Part shown: positions 56,688 through 64,000 of the stretch, in pieces
Position numbering within the stretch: position 1 is the stretch's first letter
Layout of the letters: every line of letters begins with the position of its first letter
Source of the DNA: Myxococcales bacterium
GTDB taxonomy: Bacteria > Myxococcota_A > Bradymonadia > UBA7976 > UBA1532
Assembly (NCBI GenBank): GCA_020633465.1
Contig: JACKDN010000006.1
Coordinates: 248,001-312,000 of the forward strand
Reading direction: 5' to 3'
Length of the DNA stretch: 64,000 bases
Notes under the pieces: model-generated
Databases searched by the model: none
The model's input: the letters and a program-made list of their open reading frames with translations, nothing else
Told to the model about the DNA's origin: nothing
Position numbers and translations under genes: made by a program

Positions 56688-57152
56688 TCAGTCGTGGTCT
56701 TCGTCGGGGTCGACCAGCAGGCCCAGCAGGTCGCTGGTGGTGATGATGCCGACCACCTTGCCCTCGCGGGTGACCAGCACGCGGTGCAGGTGGTTGTGCA
56801 ACATGACCGAGGCGACCTCGCTGACCGAGGCGTCGTCGCTGACGACGAAGACGTCGGGGTTCATGATGTCGCGCACGCGCACCTGGGCGTCCTCGAGGGG
56901 CGGCGGCGTGCGCACCTCCTCGACGGCGCGGCGCAGGAAGCCGGGGCGGTCGTCGTCCTCGCCGCGGTCGGAGGCCACCACCGACACGTCGGTCAGCGAC
57001 ACGACGCCGACCAGCTTGCCCCGGCCGTCGACGACCGGCGCCCCGCTGATCGCGTTGTCGACCAGGAAGCGCGCCAAGGCCTCGACGCTGGTCTCGGGGC
57101 GCACGGACAGCACCTCGGGGTTCATCAGATCGCTGGCGACGATGGGACGCAC
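56688..57152 (-). CDS. tandem CBS-domain protein
   Basis: This 154-residue protein consists of two CBS domains that usually bind adenine nucleotides. The first is SDLMNPEVLSVRPETSVEALARFLVDNAISGAPVVD, in pieces, with GVVSLTDVS. The second is RDIMNPDVFVVSDDASVSEVASVMLHNHLHRVLV with GIITTSDLLGLL. I chose the GTG at 57152 after GAGGAGG rather than a frame-opening ATG at 57185. There is no other domain, so it is a stand-alone sensor whose partner is unknown. Confidence 0.9.
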   Translation of the reverse strand: MRPIVASDLMNPEVLSVRPETSVEALARFLVDNAISGAPVVDGRGKLVGVVSLTDVSVVASDRGEDDDRPGFLRRAVEEVRTPPPLEDAQVRVRDIMNPDVFVVSDDASVSEVASVMLHNHLHRVLVTREGKVVGIITTSDLLGLLVDPDEDHD

Positions 57153-57220
57153 ACGGCCTCCTCGGCTGGGGATGGGGCACAGCATGGACCGGCGACCCCC
57201 CGCTTGCCAACCCGGGTCGA

Positions 57221-57249
57221 TTGCGCCCGCGGCGCGCGGCGGCCATCAT
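57221..57249 (+). promoter_or_regulatory. promoter of the deacetylase gene
   Basis: TTGCGC (57221-57226), a 17-bp spacer and CATCAT (57244-57249) stand 6 bases before the ATG at 57256. No ribosome site is present; a leaderless message is likely. Confidence 0.4.
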
Positions 57250-57255
57250 GCGCCC

Positions 57256-58245
57256 ATGTCGAGGTCCCTCCGCCGCCTCGCGGCCCGCGCGCTGCACGCC
57301 GTCGACCGTGGACTCGCCCAGGCCACCCTGGGCGACCGCTTCGAGGGCGGGCTGATCACCTTCCTCTTCCACGGCGTCTTCCTGCCCGGCGAGCGCATCG
57401 ATCCCGCCCGGATCGATCCCTATCAGCGCACGACGACCGCCGATCTCGAGGTGCTGATCGAGCACCTGCTGGCCGCCGGCTATCGCTTCGTCACGCCGGA
57501 CGAGGTGGCGACGCCCGGCCTGCTGGCGGCCGGCGACCGCTGCGCGATGCTCACCTTCGACGACGGCTACGCGAACAACCTGCGCCTGCTGCCCCTGCTG
57601 TCGCGCTACCGCGTGCCGGTCACCGTCTTCGTCGCCAGCGGCTACGTCGAGCGCGGCGAGGCCTACTGGTGGGACGTCGTGCACCGCGAGGGCGTGGCCC
57701 GCGGCCTGGGCGCCGCGCGCATCGAGGCCGAGAAGCGCCGCCTGAAGGGGCTGCCGGTGACCGCGCAGCGCCGCGCCCTGATCGACGCCTACGGCCCGGA
57801 CGCCCTGAAGGCCCGCGACGATCTCGACCGCCCCCTCACCGTCGACGAGCTGCGCGCGCTGGCCCAGAGCCCGTGGATCACGATCGGCAACCACACGGTC
57901 GACCACGCCATCCTGACCTCGCAGCCGCCCGACGAGCAGCGCCGGCAGATCGCCGGGTGCCAGGCCTGGCTGCAGGACGTGCTGGGCGAGGCGCCGATGA
58001 TCGTCAGCTACCCCAACGGCAACTACGACGCCGCGGTGCTGCAGGCCGCGCGCGACGCCGGGCTGCGGCTGGGCATCACGACCGTCCCCCGCCGCACGCC
58101 CCTGCCCCTGCGCCCCGCCGACGCGCTGACCCTGGGGCGCTTCGTCATCGACGACCACCAGGACGTGGTCGAGCGCGCGCGCGCCTGCCGCGCCGGCCTG
58201 AACCTGCGTCACGCCGCCCTGCGGCGCCGGCGCCCCGGCTATTGA
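57256..58245 (+). CDS. polysaccharide deacetylase (NodB-type)
   Basis: This 329-residue enzyme has the carbohydrate esterase 4 fold. The metal and catalytic motifs are LTFDDGYANNLRLL (about 98-111, with the Asp-Asp pair) and ITIGNHTVDHAILTS (about 213-227, with the His-x3-His zinc ligands), then YPNGNYDAAVLQAARDAGLRLGI near the end. There is no signal peptide, so it should act in the cytoplasm on a lipid-linked or nucleotide-linked sugar, as in O-antigen or capsule synthesis. No other polysaccharide gene is next to it. Confidence 0.9.
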   Translation: MSRSLRRLAARALHAVDRGLAQATLGDRFEGGLITFLFHGVFLPGERIDPARIDPYQRTTTADLEVLIEHLLAAGYRFVTPDEVATPGLLAAGDRCAMLTFDDGYANNLRLLPLLSRYRVPVTVFVASGYVERGEAYWWDVVHREGVARGLGAARIEAEKRRLKGLPVTAQRRALIDAYGPDALKARDDLDRPLTVDELRALAQSPWITIGNHTVDHAILTSQPPDEQRRQIAGCQAWLQDVLGEAPMIVSYPNGNYDAAVLQAARDAGLRLGITTVPRRTPLPLRPADALTLGRFVIDDHQDVVERARACRAGLNLRHAALRRRRPGY

Positions 58246-58255
58246 GGAGGCCGCC

Positions 58256-58588
58256 GTGCGCGCCCCCGCCCTGATCGTCGCGCTGGCCGCCTCGCTGCTC
58301 GCCTGCGGCGGCGCCCGCTTCGAGCGCCCCGAGTGCCAGAAGGCCTACGACGACTGCCTCGACGCCTGCGAGACCCAGTGCCAGCCGGTAGGCCTCGCCA
58401 AGAGCCCGGTCGACGAGAACACGGGCCCGCAGCCGCTCGAGGGCGGCGTCGTCGGCGTCGACGCCCGCTGCGGCGACTGCGTGGCCGGCTGCCGGCGCCG
58501 CGCCGAGGCCTGCGACACGCGCCTGCCCGAGGATCCCACCGATCCCACCCCCGAGCTGGAACCGGACCCGGACCCCGACCTGCCCTGA
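58256..58588 (+). CDS. small Cys-rich lipoprotein
   Basis: This 110-residue protein starts at a GTG after GAGGAGG, 10 bp behind the deacetylase, so they are probably co-transcribed. The signal is MRAPALIVALAASLLAC (Cys 17). Eight further Cys residues are arranged as CQKAYDDCLDACETQC and CGDCVAGCRRRAEAC, likely two disulfide-linked helical hairpins. The end is Asp/Pro-rich (DPTDPTPELEPDPDPDLP). The family and function are unknown to me. Confidence 0.7.
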   Translation: MRAPALIVALAASLLACGGARFERPECQKAYDDCLDACETQCQPVGLAKSPVDENTGPQPLEGGVVGVDARCGDCVAGCRRRAEACDTRLPEDPTDPTPELEPDPDPDLP

Positions 58589-58595
58589 TCCCGCC

Positions 58596-59141
58596 TCAAG
58601 GCGTCCACACCGGCCGCAGCGGCCCCGCGTAGCGCACCACCGGCACCGCCTCGCCGCCCGCGAAGCGATCGACCCAGCGCCCCCCGTCGGGCTGCAGCCC
58701 CCGCGCCGCGTAGAAGCCGCGCGCCCGCACGTTCGCCTCGAGCACCCCCACCACCAGCCAGCGGAAGCCCAGCTCGGCCAGCGCCTCGGCCGCGTGCGCG
58801 AACAGCGCCCCGCCCACGCCCTGCCCCTGCGCCGCCGGATCGACGTACAGCATGAACAGCTCGCCCGCGAAGCCGCGCAGGTGCCGCGCCCGGCACGGCC
58901 CGGTCGTCGCGAAGCCCACCGCGCGGCCGTCGCGCTCGGCCAACCAGTTCGCCTCGAGCGCGCCCTGCGGCGCGCGCCGCGCCCGCAGGATCTGTCGCCG
59001 CCAGTTCACCGCCAGGCGGCGCGGGCTCAGATCGTCGAGGTAGGCGTCGGGCAGGAGGCCCCGGTAGGCCGCCCGCCAGCTGGCCGCGTGCACGCGGGCC
59101 AGCGCCGGGGCGTCGTCCAGGCGAGCGCGGCGGATGGTCAT
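58596..59141 (-). CDS. GNAT-family N-acetyltransferase
   Basis: This 181-residue enzyme has the complete GNAT layout. The N-terminus is MTIRRARLDDAPALARVHAASWRAAYRGLLP. The acetyl-CoA loop is LYVDPAAQGQGVGGALFAHAAE (Q-x-x-G-x-G), with the last motif ANVRARGFYAARGLQPDGG. It most resembles the RimI/PhnO-like small acetyltransferases. It converges on the small lipoprotein gene and diverges from the CPBP gene. The acceptor molecule is unknown. Confidence 0.88.
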   Translation of the reverse strand: MTIRRARLDDAPALARVHAASWRAAYRGLLPDAYLDDLSPRRLAVNWRRQILRARRAPQGALEANWLAERDGRAVGFATTGPCRARHLRGFAGELFMLYVDPAAQGQGVGGALFAHAAEALAELGFRWLVVGVLEANVRARGFYAARGLQPDGGRWVDRFAGGEAVPVVRYAGPLRPVWTP

Positions 59142-59171
59142 GCGACGAACGGTACCCGCTCGGGCTATCCT
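59142..59171 (+). promoter_or_regulatory. promoter of the CPBP gene
   Basis: GCGACG (59142-59147), an 18-bp spacer and TATCCT (59166-59171) lie 6 bases before the ATG at 59178. No ribosome site is seen. Confidence 0.4.
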
Positions 59172-59177
59172 CGCGCG

Positions 59178-59855
59178 ATGCAGCCCGACGACCGTTGGAT
59201 CTGGACCGACCTCGCCCTGGCGATCAGCGTCACCGTGTTGGTGCTCGCCCTCGGCGCCCTGGCCGTGGGCGCGGTGCTCGGCGGCCGCTCGCCGCTGGTG
59301 CTCACCCTGGGCCTGGCCGCCGTCGAGGCGGTGGCCATCCTGCTCGGCGTCGGGGTCGCCTGGATGCGGCGGGCCCCCGAGCCGCCCGCCCTGGGGCTGC
59401 GCGGCGTCTCGCCGCGGACGCTGGTCGGCGCCGTCGCGGTGGGCATGGCCTGCATGCCGCTGGTCGGCTTCGTCGCGCTGGGCGTGCGCGTCCTGCTCGG
59501 CGGCCCGGTCGACAACCCCCAGCTCGCCGCCTTCGGGGACGCCCAGATGACCCCCGGCCTGCTCGCGCTGATGGTGCTGCTCGTCGGCCTGATCGTCCCG
59601 GTCGCCGAGGAGCTGCTCTTCCGCGGCCTGGTGCTGGACTTCCTGCGCCAGCGCTACGGCGCGGGCCCCGCCATCCTGGGCAGCTCGGTCGCCTTCGGCC
59701 TCGTGCACTTCGAGCCGTCCATCGCGGTGGGCACGGGCGTCCTCGGCGTCGTGATGGGCGTCGCCCGGCTGAAGACCGGCAGCCTGTGGCCCGCCGTCGT
59801 CATCCACGCCACCAACAACACGCTGTCGGCCTTCGCGATGTACCTCACGTTGTGA
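59178..59855 (+). CDS. CPBP-family intramembrane protease
   Basis: This 225-residue membrane protein has six or seven helices and the three CPBP motifs: PVAEELLFRGLVLDFL (about 140, with the Glu-Glu and Arg), AFGLVHFEPSIAVG (conserved His) and VIHATNNTLSAF (His and Asn). CPBP proteins are related to the CAAX protease Rce1 and often act in bacteriocin self-protection or signalling. No bacteriocin gene is near. The message is probably leaderless. It converges on recX with an 11-bp overlap of the coding ends. Confidence 0.88.
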   Translation: MQPDDRWIWTDLALAISVTVLVLALGALAVGAVLGGRSPLVLTLGLAAVEAVAILLGVGVAWMRRAPEPPALGLRGVSPRTLVGAVAVGMACMPLVGFVALGVRVLLGGPVDNPQLAAFGDAQMTPGLLALMVLLVGLIVPVAEELLFRGLVLDFLRQRYGAGPAILGSSVAFGLVHFEPSIAVGTGVLGVVMGVARLKTGSLWPAVVIHATNNTLSAFAMYLTL

Positions 59856-60392
59856 GCGCCGCGGCGTCCTCGGCGTCGATCACGCGGCGCGCGATGGCGT
59901 AGCTGAAGCCGGCGCGCCCCAGGGCCGCCAGATCCTTCTCGCGCCGCTCGGCCCGGGCCTCGGCCGGCCGGAACGGCCCCAGCCGGCGACGTCGCGCGTA
60001 GCGCGCGGCCGCGGCGAGATCCGGATCCTCGACCTCGGCGTCGGCCGCCTCGAGCGCCGCGTCGATCAGGTCGGCGGGCAGCCCGCGCTGCCGCATCTTG
60101 CGGCGCACCGTCGGCGTCGCGTCGCCCCGCCGCCGCAGGCTGGCCGCCAGCAACCGCGCGAACAGCCGATCGTCCAGCAGCCCCACGTCGGTCAGCCGCG
60201 CGACGACCTGCTCGAGCTCGGCGTGCAGCGGCGCCGGATCGTCGCCGTGGTGGGCGCAGGCGCGCTCGATGCGCCGCCGCAACACCTGGCGCAGCCGCGC
60301 GCTGGACGCCGTGAAGCGCTCGAGATATCGGCGCGCGGCGGCGTCGAGATCGCCGGGCTTCAGGCGCCGCGGCGCGCGCTCCCGTCGCCCGC

Positions 60393-60396
<4 letters not shown>
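59845..60396 (-). CDS. recX: regulatory protein RecX
   Basis: This 183-residue protein has the helical repeats of RecX, which inhibits RecA filament growth: RRYLERFTASSARLRQVLRRRI, then LTDVGLLDDRLFARLLAASLRRRGDATPTVRRKMRQRGL, and a final LGPFRPAEARAERREKDLAALGRAGFSYAIARRVI. The start overlaps the stop of the upstream kinase gene (ATGA). recA is normally next to recX but is not here, so regulation would follow the kinase gene instead. Confidence 0.85.
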
Positions 60397-63911
<3,515 letters not shown>

Positions 63912-64000
63912 GGCAGCGATCTACGCACAGAAGGCGGCGGGAATCCACCGAGGCGCGGCCGACCGGCGCCCGCGACCCCGGCGCGCCGCCCGGCCATCTC
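63912..64000. other. upstream end of the window
   Basis: The last 89 bases lie upstream of the kinase-AAA-TPR start. I see no gene and no strong ribosome site or promoter in them. Confidence 0.4.

Overview
The window looks like a piece of a Myxococcota (deltaproteobacterial) chromosome. It has very high GC and tightly packed genes. Typical features of that group are eukaryote-like Ser/Thr kinases with AAA and TPR tails, many Cys-rich or low-complexity lipoproteins (MopE-like, Stig1-like and Gly-rich types), a matrixin protease ending in a MYXO-CTERM-like anchor, a rhomboid, an alpha-2-macroglobulin and a CHAT-domain giant. No rRNA is present. One complete tRNA (Phe) is seen.

Region 1 (1-6.15 kb) looks like an acquired island, with lower GC and broken genes. 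It starts with a VapC tail and a truncated methyltransferase. Then comes a complete relative of the macrolide-resistance operon mph(A)-mrx-mphR(A), with a perfect 20-bp palindromic operator lying between the -35 and -10 boxes. An ISKra4-family insertion has replaced the C-terminus of the MphR repressor, so the phosphotransferase may be expressed constitutively. A tRNA 3'-half-like fragment marks the likely edge at about 6.06-6.10 kb.

Region 2 (6.2-28.2 kb) carries surface and housekeeping genes: alpha-2-macroglobulin, a large Cys-rich lipoprotein, a dihydroorotase-like enzyme, a Ser/Thr kinase with a coiled-coil tail, a MopE-repeat lipoprotein, a zinc-ribbon rhomboid protease, a caspase-like lipoprotein, a MoaC-GNAT fusion, and an operon of secreted protein, matrixin and cobalamin adenosyltransferase.

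Region 3 (28.3-36.2 kb) has a CHAT-AAA-TPR protein broken by a (CG)6 tract, a scrambled Gly-rich lipoprotein, an ECF sigma factor with a zinc-finger anti-sigma-like protein, tRNA-Phe with promoter and terminator, and a Doc/Fic toxin with an unfamiliar partner. Two copies of a 50-bp repeat flank the last module.

Region 4 (36.2-43.5 kb) contains the most unusual operon: MFS transporter, DUF401-like membrane protein, an Asp-Ser-Asp-Ala-Gly repeat protein, and a JmjC/cupin oxygenase whose start codon lies inside the repeat gene. On the other strand are a beta-propeller lipoprotein with a hemerythrin protein and a charged-repeat lipoprotein.

Region 5 (43.6-64 kb) has a U32 peptidase with chorismate mutase, a Stig1 lipoprotein with thirteen 21-bp repeats, a MITE inserted exactly at a stop codon, the glutamate synthase genes gltB-gltD, a palindromic repeat, a CBS-domain protein, a polysaccharide deacetylase, small lipoprotein, GNAT and CPBP genes, and a kinase-AAA-TPR protein overlapping recX. 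Several genes have a clear -35/-10 pair whose expected start site falls at or just before the start codon, suggesting leaderless mRNAs.
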